64,000 nucleotides of DNA, taken from NCBI RefSeq assembly GCF_000332295.1, contig NZ_KB235930.1:3995895-4059894 (forward strand). Direction: 5' to 3'. Positions 1 to 9,602 of this stretch are shown one piece after another. The notes beneath the pieces are model-generated. The model was not told the origin of the DNA and did not search any database. It was given only the letters and a program-made list of their open reading frames with translations. Positions within the stretch are counted from its first letter, which is position 1. Each line of letters starts with the position of its first letter. The DNA is from Fortiea contorta PCC 7126 (GTDB lineage Bacteria; Cyanobacteriota; Cyanobacteriia; Cyanobacteriales; Nostocaceae). The position numbers and the translations under genes are program-made.

Positions 1-857
1 GGAAGTAATTCTATGTAACGAGGAGGTTTAGTCAGCGGATGCAAAAGCCATGCTTGCTCAGATTTGAGATTTAGTCGCCAGCCTCCAGTCGCGCCTACTC
101 GCTTGAAAAGCATAATTTCTGGTGATCTGGGATAGCCCCGATTTAAATATTTTACAGCCAATGTTTCTAGTAATAAACGACCTTGCAGAAGCGGTAAATA
201 ACTATCTAATTTTTCCCGATCTATTAAGAAACAGCGAGTGCTAAACCAATCATTACGCCAACCTCCCTCAACTGCAAATAAAGGTCTCTCTTCATGAGTA
301 CTTGGTGCATCAGGAAGCTTTTTTTCTGTGCTAAATGGTGGGCTAATTCTTGGGCTAGCAGCTACTGCTTGGGGATGTTTATCTATCAGATATTTAGCCT
401 CCACTGACCAATCATAATTTGGTACTTGATAAAGCAGCATATCTGCATCGTAATGAATTAGATAGCGTGTGGTGGCTACTTCCAAACCAGCTAAATAAGA
501 CATGAGAGCGCAACCACCATAATCATGGGTTTCATTTACCCAATTATCCAAATACTTGCGAGACAGAATTGGCTGTAAAGAATTATGAGGATACAAATAA
601 ACAATTCGGTCTAGATAACCCTTAGCTTTTAATTCTTCGGCTATCAGCGAAATTTTTTCAACTCTGCGAGAGAATTCAGCTTCCGGAAAGCGACTATCTG
701 GATCAACAATCTTGGTTTTTTGTGGACGACAACAATCAACTATGGCTAAAGTTTCATCTACATTTGTACGATGTGCCGTGACTAGGGCTGGGACTGTGAG
801 ATGAGCGTAGTTAATATCACCAGGTGAAAGATTAATCTGCAAAGTTACATTATGCAT
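1..857 (-). CDS. glycosyltransferase-like protein, 3' end cut off by window edge
   Basis: The reading frame starts at ATG 857 and stays open to the left edge (about 285 residues). Its start overlaps the stop of the upstream FkbM gene by 8 bases, so the two are probably co-translated. The protein has no signal peptide. Around residues 134-141 it reads IHYDADML, a DxD-type motif preceded by a hydrophobic strand, as in GT-A fold glycosyltransferases that bind a nucleotide sugar through a metal. A later stretch (FAVEGGWRNDW) resembles an acceptor-side loop. The assignment rests on the DxD motif and on the neighbours, all sugar-polymer genes. The sugar, linkage and C-terminus cannot be seen. Confidence 0.6.
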   Translation of the reverse strand, partial: MHNVTLQINLSPGDINYAHLTVPALVTAHRTNVDETLAIVDCCRPQKTKIVDPDSRFPEAEFSRRVEKISLIAEELKAKGYLDRIVYLYPHNSLQPILSRKYLDNWVNETHDYGGCALMSYLAGLEVATTRYLIHYDADMLLYQVPNYDWSVEAKYLIDKHPQAVAASPRISPPFSTEKKLPDAPSTHEERPLFAVEGGWRNDWFSTRCFLIDREKLDSYLPLLQGRLLLETLAVKYLNRGYPRSPEIMLFKRVGATGGWRLNLKSEQAWLLHPLTKPPRYIELL

Positions 858-1644
858 TAGACCACTCCGCTATAACTTGAGTAAAATATTCATCTGGGAC
901 GCGATTTAGATGCTTACCTTTAACATCTTTAATAACTGCACCCGAATTTAAGAGAAGATTGAGACAATCATTAGGGTTGCCAACTTCATTAAAATTTAAA
1001 GGATGCAATTCGATTACAAAATATAAATTTTCTAGATTTTTAATATCTTTGAGAAAATTCAACAATTTACTTTCAAAACCTTCGATGTCCATTTTTACAA
1101 GACATTTTTTTGACGAATATTCATTAAGCAATTTAGCAAAACTGATGGCTGATACTTTTCTTCCTGATTCGCTGATGTGACCTGTAACAGAACCACCTTC
1201 ATCAAAAATTAAAACTCCATCTTTATCTGATACAGCAGCTTCAATAATGCTGACTCGATTAGCTAGATGATTGAGAGCAACGGATTTTTTCAACAAAGAA
1301 ATAGCACGACAATTAGGATCAATGCAAACTGCCTTGATATTCGGATTACGAAGTAATACAGATAAACTCATAGCTCCAATATTTGAGCCAATATCAATTA
1401 GTACTTCGCAATTTTGAGAAAGTGATAGCAGCTTGTCTTGCACTTCACAGTCAAAACTTTCGTATCGCCGACTACCACTCCATGCCCAAGAATGTTCTAC
1501 AGCATCAAGACAAATGACTCCTTGATGAAAAGGCTGTTGTACAATCAATCCTCGGAATATTTTTTTAGCTAGCGATCGCAGACTAGAAAATTTATGTAAT
1601 ATGGGGACAATTGCATCAAGTAACGTAAATTGTTTGAGGCTCAT
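850..1644 (-). CDS. FkbM family SAM-dependent methyltransferase
   Basis: The product is 264 aa. A class I SAM-binding motif, VLIDIGSNIGAMSLS, lies at about residues 81-95. It is followed by an acidic residue at the end of strand 2 (AVCIDPN) and by KMDIEGFES near residue 184, which is typical of FkbM methyltransferases. Members O-methylate sugars in polyketides, glycolipids and polysaccharides. Here it probably decorates the glycan made by the surrounding transferases. It sits 140 bases downstream of a GT4 gene, and its stop overlaps the start of the next gene, so it is part of a minus-strand operon. The family call is firm; the substrate is inferred from context. Confidence 0.85.
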   Translation of the reverse strand: MSLKQFTLLDAIVPILHKFSSLRSLAKKIFRGLIVQQPFHQGVICLDAVEHSWAWSGSRRYESFDCEVQDKLLSLSQNCEVLIDIGSNIGAMSLSVLLRNPNIKAVCIDPNCRAISLLKKSVALNHLANRVSIIEAAVSDKDGVLIFDEGGSVTGHISESGRKVSAISFAKLLNEYSSKKCLVKMDIEGFESKLLNFLKDIKNLENLYFVIELHPLNFNEVGNPNDCLNLLLNSGAVIKDVKGKHLNRVPDEYFTQVIAEWSNA

Positions 1645-1784
1645 GATTATTTAATTTGCATTACAAAAGTGGATGGCGATTTTCAGAAGAATATCAATTT
1701 TTGCTTAACAGCTAAATTACTCTGCTCATTGATGTAGAAAAAAGATGGAAATAAGGTTTTTCACCCGCATCTTTTATTTGAAAC

Positions 1785-2930
1785 TTAAATCGATAAACAT
1801 GACCGCACTTTTTCAGCGACATTACTAAGAGTTGGCGCTGAGTTGACAATAGCGGCCATTTCTTTTTGAATATTCACAGCTACTTCAGTGTTTAACATTT
1901 TTAGAGCTAGTTCAGCTAAAGAATCTGGTGTTTCTGCTAACGGCAAATTTCCTTGATTCCAGCTATAACCACGACACCCTGCTGGGGTAGTAATTACGGG
2001 AATTTCCCAACCCAGAGAAATTGCTAATTTTGTGCTACAACCTCGTGAATAGCAAAAAAGTGGATGCACAAAACAACTCCATGTACTAGCCTCTTTTTCT
2101 AATTCTTCATTAGAAAGCCTTCCTAAATATTCGACAAAAGGAAATCGCTGGATAATAGTTTTCGCAACAGACTCCGGCCCACCCACAAGTCTTAAACAGA
2201 CGTTACCAGAGGCTATCTTCTCTAACGCCTCCAAGAATAAAATTAAACCTTCTCTATTGGGAGTGTGGTCAATTGTGCCCACAAAACCTAATCGTGAAGA
2301 ATCAGGATTCCAAGGTAAAGGATTAGCAGGAATGGTACGCGGTAACCAAGTAACATTTTTTGCTCCCAACCAATGTTCAATTTCAGTCTCAAAGGCAGAA
2401 AGGCAAAATACATAGTCAATGTATTGGCGATGTATGCATTCGGATACTAAGCTTTGGGCTAGGAATTCTAAATCACTTGATGTCACCTTCCCGAAAGCAC
2501 TTTCGCCATTTTTCGTCCGCATAGCATGAAAAATATCAGTGCTTTCTAAGCCATGAGATAGCAAAATTATTTTACATTTTTCTCCAAGGTTTTCACGAAG
2601 ATATTTTGCTATGGGTGCAGTATCTACCTGATTGAGAAAAATCCACTTTATATCTTTCTCTTTCACAAGAGAAACGACATTTTTTGCTAATTCCGTAGGT
2701 AGACGATATGTGTAAGGTTTTGGTTTTAGTTTACGTCTTAAACGAGTTAATATCCTGGTTTCAGGAGTGTACTTGAATAAGGAAATATCAAAACCAGCAG
2801 CTTCTAAAGTTCTTAGATACTCTTGCGTGCAAATTTGTACCCCACCCGGACTGTCTTTAAGATACGCAGCATCAGATACAAATAAGGCTGTAATGGGAAG
2901 TCGAGTTTTTTCTGTGGATGAAATATTCAT
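1785..2930 (-). CDS. glycosyltransferase family 4 protein
   Basis: The product is 381 aa with the two-Rossmann GT-B layout. The N-terminal half carries a donor-independent domain. The C-terminal half begins near residue 214 with GFVGTIDHTPNREG, the usual opening of the nucleotide-sugar-binding domain. It continues with a phosphate-binding region (SRGCSTKLAISLGWEIPVI, then TTPAGCRGY). Such enzymes transfer a sugar from a nucleotide donor with retention of configuration at the cytoplasmic face of the membrane. The gene lies between a GT2 gene and the FkbM gene in the minus-strand polysaccharide locus. The donor and acceptor cannot be read from the sequence. Confidence 0.85.
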   Translation of the reverse strand: MNISSTEKTRLPITALFVSDAAYLKDSPGGVQICTQEYLRTLEAAGFDISLFKYTPETRILTRLRRKLKPKPYTYRLPTELAKNVVSLVKEKDIKWIFLNQVDTAPIAKYLRENLGEKCKIILLSHGLESTDIFHAMRTKNGESAFGKVTSSDLEFLAQSLVSECIHRQYIDYVFCLSAFETEIEHWLGAKNVTWLPRTIPANPLPWNPDSSRLGFVGTIDHTPNREGLILFLEALEKIASGNVCLRLVGGPESVAKTIIQRFPFVEYLGRLSNEELEKEASTWSCFVHPLFCYSRGCSTKLAISLGWEIPVITTPAGCRGYSWNQGNLPLAETPDSLAELALKMLNTEVAVNIQKEMAAIVNSAPTLSNVAEKVRSCLSI

Positions 2931-3024
2931 CTTTTACTTATATTTATAACTATCGTTTCAAGAGATATATCAGTTTCTAGATTTGAAATTCTACTCTCCC
3001 TTATTTTTTAGCTCATCCAAAGAT

Positions 3025-4050
3025 TTAAGTTTTACCACTCGTCAAATGATAATTCAATCGTTGGATAAATATTGATAGTTTCCAACCAACAGAAACCTTA
3101 CCATAACCAGAACGATACAGTAGTGCTTGAATTTTCTTTGCTTTTTGCCAACCCATACAACTAGACATCAGTCGAAACCCTAATCCCCCTGAAGGCTTTA
3201 AGTTGGAACCACCAAATTGGTGAACTTTCCCTTCTGCTTTTTTCAAGAGGTCGGGGACAAGAGGATAAACTTCATAAATAAAACGTTGAAATACAGTTGC
3301 ACAAGCATGGCGTGTACGCAAACTATCTTCGGTTGCTAACAGATTAGTTGTGCCCAAATCCAAAGACAAGAAAGCGGATTCCCAAGCTTTACGAGATTGT
3401 GAACCACTCAAACTATTCGTATTTCCAGACCTATAGTAAGTTTTAGCCCCTTGGCAAAACTTTACTCCTTGACTAGCTAAAACAACTCGACTGAAATAAT
3501 CAAAATCATTAATCAAAGATAAATTTTCGTTCCAGGAACCTGCTCGTTCAGCAATTTTACGCGGAATTAGCCAAGCCGCACCATGCATCATGTAATGTCC
3601 TTCCCATAAACAAATGAGAAAGTCAACGGGTGACATATCAGCCCAAGGTGGTTGGGGAATAAATAAAGCTTCTTGAGGATATTTATAAAATCTTGACCAT
3701 TCTCCCGATGCTACAAATTCTGAATTGCTATCACCTAATAGTTTAATTTGTCGCTCAATTTTGTCAGGAGCTAACAAATCATCAGCATCTAAATATTCAA
3801 TAAAATCTCCTTGAGCAGCTAGAAAAGCGCGATTTTCAGTTGCGCTTTGTCCAACATTTTCTTGGTTAATAACTTTAACTTTAGATGATTCAAAACTTTT
3901 AGCAACTGCCAGAGTATTATCTTTTGAACCATCATTTACTAAAATAATTTCTATATTATTCCATGTCTGTGCTAGAGCAGATTCTACGGTTTCTGCTAGC
4001 CATTGTTCCGCGTTATAGCAAGGGATTAGGATAGAAACTAACGGTGTCAT
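3025..4050 (-). CDS. glycosyltransferase family 2 protein
   Basis: I start this gene at ATG 4050 rather than at the upstream in-frame codon at 4119. ATG 4050 overlaps the stop of the preceding gene as ATGA, and the family motif VSILIPCYN begins at residue 5 from there. The product is 341 aa. The GT-A fold shows LVNDGSKDNT near residues 37-46 and the metal-binding DAD at 88-90 (EYLDADDLL). The C-terminal third is variable and unassigned. It is an inverting transferase acting on the growing glycan, probably translationally coupled to the 333-aa gene before it. The sugar is unknown. Confidence 0.88.
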   Translation of the reverse strand: MTPLVSILIPCYNAEQWLAETVESALAQTWNNIEIILVNDGSKDNTLAVAKSFESSKVKVINQENVGQSATENRAFLAAQGDFIEYLDADDLLAPDKIERQIKLLGDSNSEFVASGEWSRFYKYPQEALFIPQPPWADMSPVDFLICLWEGHYMMHGAAWLIPRKIAERAGSWNENLSLINDFDYFSRVVLASQGVKFCQGAKTYYRSGNTNSLSGSQSRKAWESAFLSLDLGTTNLLATEDSLRTRHACATVFQRFIYEVYPLVPDLLKKAEGKVHQFGGSNLKPSGGLGFRLMSSCMGWQKAKKIQALLYRSGYGKVSVGWKLSIFIQRLNYHLTSGKT

Positions 4051-5048
4051 GCAGTTTTCTCCATAGACTTGAGTTGAGTATTTTGCAAAATATGTTTCCA
4101 GCCATAGCGAAAGTACCAAGGCTTAGAATTTGCTACGTAATGATGTAAAACTGCTTTGGGGTGAATTACCTCCTCTTTACTTGGCATAACGATGTAGTCT
4201 TTAGCTGGCGCGACTGCACAGGGTTTACCAGCCATCAGCATGGCAATTAAAGCTTGTTCCTGATAGTAATGAGTTTGTTCTCGTTCTATCAGAGTTTTAC
4301 ACCAATATTCCAACTGTTCCCAGTCAATATCTTCACTTTTTAAACCACAAATTCCAACGTTGAGGCGCTCAGATATTGCTGCTCCAGCTAGTTCCGTCAT
4401 TAATTGCTCAGAATAACCATAAGCAGTTTCTACATCCACCATATGGCAAGGTTGTTGAGGATAATTGAGCCAATCAATGAGAAAATTTGGTGTTTGGAAA
4501 AACAGCATGTCTGAATCCAGCACCAACTTCCATCCTCTAGACCCTACATGCACATCTGTTAACTTACGAATATTAGGGTAATTTTGGCGGCGTTCTCGCA
4601 GATAAGGAAATTTACTTTCAGGAAGATTAGTTTCAATACAAGCATCAAGTTCAGGTTTTAAAAGTATTTTGGCATGAGGAAAAATTCTTTTGATTGCTTG
4701 ACAATGATGTATGTTGAGCGAGCCGTCATCATAAATAATAGGACGAATTGAAAAGGGAGAATGTTGAGCAAAAGAGTAGGCACAAAAGCAAGTTTGATCC
4801 CAAAACTTTTTACCAGTTAAAAAGTAAATATCTAAAATTCGCTCTGAGGAAGATGTTGTCGGCAGATTATAAGCCTGCTTTTCCATCTGCTTACGAGTAT
4901 AGGCATCCCATGCCATATTCGATATACCCCGACGTTCACATTCTTTGAGAAAACTTTTAGGTCTGAAATAGGCGTGATATGCAATCTTGCCGAACTGCCA
5001 TTTTTTGGCAAGATTAAATAAAGAAGCTGGCATCGAAGTCAACAGCAT
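4047..5048 (-). CDS. putative GT-A glycosyltransferase (DSD motif)
   Basis: The product is 333 aa. It lacks the classic GT2 N-terminal signature. It does contain DIYFLTGKKFW near residues 73-83, IIYDDGSL near 104-111 and LVLDSDMLFF at 175-184, which fits a metal-binding DxD motif at the end of a strand. Overall it resembles uncharacterised glycosyltransferases of bacterial polysaccharide loci and perhaps, distantly, GT8-like enzymes. It ends with an ATGA overlap into the next GT2 gene and starts 19 bases after the preceding GT2 gene, so co-transcription is very likely. The call rests on the DSD motif and context; the exact family is not certain. Confidence 0.65.
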   Translation of the reverse strand: MLLTSMPASLFNLAKKWQFGKIAYHAYFRPKSFLKECERRGISNMAWDAYTRKQMEKQAYNLPTTSSSERILDIYFLTGKKFWDQTCFCAYSFAQHSPFSIRPIIYDDGSLNIHHCQAIKRIFPHAKILLKPELDACIETNLPESKFPYLRERRQNYPNIRKLTDVHVGSRGWKLVLDSDMLFFQTPNFLIDWLNYPQQPCHMVDVETAYGYSEQLMTELAGAAISERLNVGICGLKSEDIDWEQLEYWCKTLIEREQTHYYQEQALIAMLMAGKPCAVAPAKDYIVMPSKEEVIHPKAVLHHYVANSKPWYFRYGWKHILQNTQLKSMEKTA

Positions 5049-5067
5049 ACTATATGTTTAATGCTAG

Positions 5068-6096
5068 TTAATTTGAAACTATGGAAAGATTTTGAATTAA
5101 ATTCTTTAATTCTGGAGGTGTCAGAGTTCTCACTGTTGAATAATCCGGTCGCCAATGCCGAAAAAACCAAGCAGCATTCTTTATGCCAATAATTTTAGCT
5201 AAAGTTTGAAAACTTCTCCCTCCCAGCGTTTGGATATTTCCTTTAGGTGCTTGCTTCCAGATATTAAGCAGGTGGCGTTCATATTCCCTACTGAAGTTTT
5301 TTGGTAAGGAACGATAGGAAGCAAAAGCAGACTCACCAACTTGTCTTCTAGCAGCCAAAGTTGATTCTTCGATTGGACAATTTTTCACGAATGACAACAT
5401 TAAAATTAGAGCAGCAATCCCTAATTTTTCCCAGTGAGCAGTTAGTCTTTCTTGCTCATGTCGCAAATATAGACTCATGTAACCATCCACTTTAACAATT
5501 TTAGCCGGATAAATTATTAGGTTATAGTATAGCCAAACTTCCCCAATTGAACCAAATATTCTATGTTCTTGAATTAGTGGTTTTTTAAGAAATTGGGTTA
5601 AGTAATCTCTTCTATAAATAAGATTACTTGAACAAGGTTGCAGCTTTAAATACAATTCTGGAGCAGAATTAACAATTGGCAAGATTCGATTCGATTGTGG
5701 AGCCAACGAATTATCAGCATTGACATAGAGAGTTACTTCATCGGTATAACAAACATCTGCACCTGATTCGTTTAGTTTGGCCACTTGGGAAATCAGCTTA
5801 TCTGGGTGAACCAAATCATCGGAATCAATAAACATCACATATTGTCCTTGTGCGTTCCACAAACCATTATTTTTGGCAATCACACATCCCTGATTCTCCT
5901 GTCGAATAAAACGCAAAGGCAAATTCAAGAACCCAGATAGTTCATTCTCCAGTGGATTACGGGAACCATCATCCACAATTATCACCTCAACATCAAGATG
6001 ATGAATTGCTTGCTTGATACTTTCAAGAGTAGTTTTTAATAAATCAATGCGTTCGTAAGCTGGGATAACAATCGATAATTCTGTAAAATTGTCCAT
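5068..6096 (-). CDS. glycosyltransferase family 2 protein
   Basis: The product is 342 aa and opens with LSIVIPAYER at residues 7-16, the GT2 nucleotide-binding strand. VIIVDDGSRNP follows near 38-48, and the metal-binding DSD lies at 91-93 within MFIDSDDLVHP. The C-terminal part contains a helical region without a recognised domain. Like its neighbours it should transfer a sugar from an activated donor to the nascent glycan in the cytoplasm. It lies 137 bases downstream of the next gene, across a probable terminator, so it may begin a separate transcript running toward the left edge. Confidence 0.88.
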   Translation of the reverse strand: MDNFTELSIVIPAYERIDLLKTTLESIKQAIHHLDVEVIIVDDGSRNPLENELSGFLNLPLRFIRQENQGCVIAKNNGLWNAQGQYVMFIDSDDLVHPDKLISQVAKLNESGADVCYTDEVTLYVNADNSLAPQSNRILPIVNSAPELYLKLQPCSSNLIYRRDYLTQFLKKPLIQEHRIFGSIGEVWLYYNLIIYPAKIVKVDGYMSLYLRHEQERLTAHWEKLGIAALILMLSFVKNCPIEESTLAARRQVGESAFASYRSLPKNFSREYERHLLNIWKQAPKGNIQTLGGRSFQTLAKIIGIKNAAWFFRHWRPDYSTVRTLTPPELKNLIQNLSIVSN

Positions 6097-6142
6097 AAAC
6101 TTAGTACCAGAATAATTGAACGTTAATCAAGTAAAATTTCAT

Positions 6143-6175
6143 AAAAATCGCCCAAAACTATATCAAGTCTTGGGC
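6143..6175 (-). terminator. probable rho-independent terminator between two glycosyltransferase genes
   Basis: Read on the minus strand, the arm GCCCAA (complement of 6170-6175) pairs with TTGGGC (complement of 6150-6155) across a 14-base loop. GA and then a run of five T (complement of 6143-6147) follow. It lies 59 bases after the stop of the 385-aa glycosyltransferase. The stem is short, so strength is uncertain. Confidence 0.45.
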
Positions 6176-6233
6176 AATAATTTTCCGAAGAAACTAAGTT
6201 GGTATAATTGTAATGCAAGTTACGTGAAACAAA

Positions 6234-7391
6234 CTATTTAATCATAGCTATTTCCGACTCGAACTGACGATGAATCAAATTAGGATTAAATTCATTACGT
6301 GAAACAAACCGAGTTTGTTCTGACATTTTTTCCCAAGTTTGCTTTCTGGAAATTTGCAGTAATACTTCTAAAAGTTTTGTCTCATCCATTTCATTTAAAT
6401 AACAAAGCCAATCGTGCTTAACTGCCCAATCTGACAATGCTGTATTAGATGGGGTTAGTATTAGCATTGGCATTCCTAGATTAGCAAATTCAATCAACTT
6501 ACTTGGGAAGCTATTTAGCCAAGGAAACTCTTTATCTTGTTCAAAAGGATAACCTACTAAAATACAAGATGCGTTTTTGGCTAAAAAATCAAGAGCTTGA
6601 TCATTTGTAGCTAGGGGTTCTTGAAATTGGATATTTGGACATTCTTTTAAGCTTTCCAGCGGCTCATCATTTTGAGAACTGGTGATTAAAATTAAAGTTC
6701 CTTTAATCTTTTCCAGAGTTTTAGCAATTCTTTTCAGAGTTACAGAAAACTTGGGATATATAGTGCCTGCGTAAGCAACAACTGGCTGTTTAAAGTTGTC
6801 CGACCAATCAATAAAATTTTGATTTCTTTCACTACCAATTGGCAGTAAAACACTTTGTTTGCGAGGATTGGACAATTTTATAGTTTCGCCAAGCCTAGCA
6901 GAAACTGGCCAGATTCTTGTTGATTGCTCTAAAATATTTTGTTTATATTTCCGAATTAAAGAGCGATTAGGGACAGGAGAAAATAACTCCCAATCATCAT
7001 GAACAATTACTGATAAGGGAATATTCCAACTTTTAGATATAGCCGCTGCCAGTAAAGAGTAATAATCCCAAAGAACTGTTAATATTGCTGATGGTCTATC
7101 TTCCGAGAAAAGTTTATTGCATTCCCGTTTCCATAGATGAAGTCGTAGTTCAAGGGAACCAGGAATTTTCTCTCTCACAGGAGGCCACCACAAACGACGA
7201 TCAGGTAAAGCAATGATTCTCCATGATTCAGGAAAGTTTGTATTCAGAGCTTTTTGCTCTGAAGAAACAACAGAAATTTTCCAATTTGAATCCTCAAGGC
7301 GCTGAAGATGTCTATATAAAATAGCTGAACCACTAAAGCTTTGTTTGGGAATAACTCCACCGATATATAAAATATGATTTTTGGGCGACAT
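6234..7391 (-). CDS. glycosyltransferase (GT-B fold, family 4-like)
   Basis: The product is 385 aa. The N-terminus (HILYIGGVIPK, then SGSAILYRHL) is the usual opening of GT4-type enzymes, with a glycine-rich loop followed by a helix. The second Rossmann domain begins near residue 205 with VVAYAGTIYPKFS. A donor-phosphate region, FPSKLIEFANLGMPML, lies near 296-311. The glutamate pair of canonical GT4 enzymes is not clear, so the active-site assignment is weak. It starts 45 bases after the upstream glycosyltransferase and is followed by a probable terminator. It is a cytoplasmic enzyme of the same polysaccharide pathway; the substrate is unknown. Confidence 0.78.
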   Translation of the reverse strand: MSPKNHILYIGGVIPKQSFSGSAILYRHLQRLEDSNWKISVVSSEQKALNTNFPESWRIIALPDRRLWWPPVREKIPGSLELRLHLWKRECNKLFSEDRPSAILTVLWDYYSLLAAAISKSWNIPLSVIVHDDWELFSPVPNRSLIRKYKQNILEQSTRIWPVSARLGETIKLSNPRKQSVLLPIGSERNQNFIDWSDNFKQPVVAYAGTIYPKFSVTLKRIAKTLEKIKGTLILITSSQNDEPLESLKECPNIQFQEPLATNDQALDFLAKNASCILVGYPFEQDKEFPWLNSFPSKLIEFANLGMPMLILTPSNTALSDWAVKHDWLCYLNEMDETKLLEVLLQISRKQTWEKMSEQTRFVSRNEFNPNLIHRQFESEIAMIK

Positions 7392-7436
7392 GCTGAAGAT
7401 TATCTGTTTTTAGAATATGAATTCATTGAGAATGAT

Positions 7437-8660
7437 TCAATTTTGAATTTGACAAGAAGCGTAATTTAACTTGTTACCTGCAGCTATTTCCAGAAACCGA
7501 TAGCCAAAAGCTTGTACTTCATCAAAATTGACTTTTTTAGCAATTGCTTCTTGTTCTAAGTCAGGGCCTGGCTGTAAATTTTTCCACCAATCAGCTAAAA
7601 TATCAGCTAAATTTTCAGGCGAGTTGCGATCAAAAAAGATGCTGTTGGGAGGATTCTGCTCAAAATGAACAGATAAGTCTGAAATCGCTATTTTCTTGCC
7701 AAAGCATCTGGCATCCTCAACAATAGTACTCCATCCCTCAAAAAGAGATGGTTGAATGACTGCTAATGAACGTCTGATTAACTGTATTTGATCAGTTTTG
7801 GGAATTAAACCCATCAGATAAACTTGGTTAGAAATCCCTAAGGTATGAATGGTTTGTAAAATCGTATCTGAATAATCAGGTTTACGGAAATCATAGATAT
7901 GACCCGTACAAACAATAATCGGATATATAGAATTTTCTTGCAGAAGCTTTAAAGCCTTCAAGACAGTTAAATGGTTTTTGTGCTGCCAAAATTGATTGCT
8001 AATAATAAAAAAGCGATCTGGTAAATTGTAATGGAGTTGGGTTTTTAATGGGTCTTGTTCATACCACGTCGATTTGGGAAAACTTTTAAAAGGAAGAGTT
8101 ACTGTTTTTTGAGTAGCTTTTGGAAAAAGCTCGTGAAAGTCGGATTCAGCAGTTTTACTGCTAAGAACAACTAGAGGTGCTTGTTGGGCAATTTTTGCAA
8201 AATATTGATCTGTTTCTTGAAGATGTGATTCGCTAAAAAAATGCGGCAAGTGTTTATGCTGAAAATCGGGTATCCAAGCAGCAGAACGAAGAGGTAGACG
8301 TGAATTATAATTTCCCAGATAAGGATAAATGAAATCAAACTTTTCTTGAGAAAAGAAATCACTCCATCTAGGGTTTTCTTGGTTGAATAATTTGCTAGTA
8401 ACTTTCCAACGAATCCGATTTAGGAGTGTGATTGGCGGGAGATGGTCTTCTAGAAGATAAATAGTGTGTAGATAGGGAGAAATTTGATTGAGTAAGCTAT
8501 CTTGTAGTTTTCCATCACAGATGAGGCAAAGCTCAAATGTTGAACGAACTTCCGTGGGTAAGCTACCCAATGCCAAAATAATATTTTTAATATATTCTGT
8601 GCCGCCAACCCAGCGAGGGTCGTCGTTAATAAATAATCCAATTTTTAGTGTTTTATTCAT
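7437..8660 (-). CDS. glycosyltransferase family 1/4 protein
   Basis: I start at ATG 8660, which overlaps the epimerase stop as ATGA, rather than at the in-frame codon at 8687. From 8660 the protein (407 aa) begins MNKTLKIGLFIND, and the family motif GGTEYIKNI follows directly. The C-terminal donor domain opens with FIISNQFWQHKNH. It carries SLFEGWSTIVEDA, the GT4 donor-binding loop with two glutamates contacting the nucleotide sugar. Coupling to the epimerase suggests that the epimerase supplies its sugar donor, although that is inference. The family call is firm. Confidence 0.85.
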   Translation of the reverse strand: MNKTLKIGLFINDDPRWVGGTEYIKNIILALGSLPTEVRSTFELCLICDGKLQDSLLNQISPYLHTIYLLEDHLPPITLLNRIRWKVTSKLFNQENPRWSDFFSQEKFDFIYPYLGNYNSRLPLRSAAWIPDFQHKHLPHFFSESHLQETDQYFAKIAQQAPLVVLSSKTAESDFHELFPKATQKTVTLPFKSFPKSTWYEQDPLKTQLHYNLPDRFFIISNQFWQHKNHLTVLKALKLLQENSIYPIIVCTGHIYDFRKPDYSDTILQTIHTLGISNQVYLMGLIPKTDQIQLIRRSLAVIQPSLFEGWSTIVEDARCFGKKIAISDLSVHFEQNPPNSIFFDRNSPENLADILADWWKNLQPGPDLEQEAIAKKVNFDEVQAFGYRFLEIAAGNKLNYASCQIQN

Positions 8661-9580
8661 ACACCTACTAGCTCCGCACGACACCAAGTAGCAAAAGTTT
8701 TGATTCCTTTTTCCAGAGATACAGTAGGAGTAAATCCTAAAGATTGTAGCTTGGAAATATCAGCCTGCCAGTTAAGGGGATTACCAACAGGAACAATACC
8801 ATCGAAATTCAAAGTACAATTCAGTCCCAAAGCATCTATAGTTAATTTCGCTAATTCGTCAATATAAACTTCTCGACCATTGGCGAGGTTATAAACTTCT
8901 CCTTGCATTGGTGCAGATTCAGCGACGACATTTAAGGCTCTAGCAATGTCTAAAGCATGAATAAAGTCGCGGCTTTCTTTACCTGTACCTTGCAGTATTA
9001 ACGATGATTCAGTAATTGCTTTTCTGCAAATATCCCAAAGTACTTGACGACGTAGACCAGGGCCATAGGCAGAAAAGATTCGCAAACTAGCAGTTGGTAA
9101 GTTATAAATTTTGGCAAATTCTAAACATAACTGCTCACATTGCAATTTATGAAAACCATAGGGAGATAGTGGACTACAAGACTGATTTTCAGCTACAGGT
9201 AGTGATTGTGGATTACCATAAATTGCAGCGCTCGACAGAAAAATAAATCGACAAGTCGGCGCATATAAATGTAGAGCGTTTAATAACTCAAAAGTTAGAA
9301 CTGTGTTGGCATGAAAATCAGCACGAGGGTTTGTTACTGATAAACCCACAGAAGCCCGACCTGCACAATGAATACAAACTTGAGGAGAGGTTTCTTGAAG
9401 TAAAGTATTGAGGTTTCCATCTGGAAGTTGGAGACGGTGATAAGCTGTTAAATTAGATAATGGTGCATTTTCAGGTGGGGAATTATCTATGCCAAGAACT
9501 GACCAACCTTGCTCAAAAAAATGGCGGGCGACATAACGACCAATAAAGCCTGCTACACCCGTAATCAATACAGTTTTCAT
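8657..9580 (-). CDS. NAD-dependent nucleotide-sugar epimerase/dehydratase (extended SDR)
   Basis: The product is 307 aa from ATG 9580, with AGG nine bases upstream. The frame is open a further 22 codons upstream, but that extension consists of transposase remnant sequence, so I reject it. The N-terminal TGVAGFIG at residues 7-14 binds NAD. LSSAAIYG near 115-122 provides the serine, and Y141 with K145 (YGFHK) forms the catalytic YxxxK pair. This is the extended short-chain dehydrogenase family that interconverts nucleotide sugars such as UDP-glucose/galactose or GDP-mannose derivatives. It overlaps the next glycosyltransferase by 4 bases. The specific sugar cannot be read. Confidence 0.88.
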   Translation of the reverse strand: MKTVLITGVAGFIGRYVARHFFEQGWSVLGIDNSPPENAPLSNLTAYHRLQLPDGNLNTLLQETSPQVCIHCAGRASVGLSVTNPRADFHANTVLTFELLNALHLYAPTCRFIFLSSAAIYGNPQSLPVAENQSCSPLSPYGFHKLQCEQLCLEFAKIYNLPTASLRIFSAYGPGLRRQVLWDICRKAITESSLILQGTGKESRDFIHALDIARALNVVAESAPMQGEVYNLANGREVYIDELAKLTIDALGLNCTLNFDGIVPVGNPLNWQADISKLQSLGFTPTVSLEKGIKTFATWCRAELVGV

Positions 9581-9602
9581 TAAAATACCTGAGATTATTA
9601 TT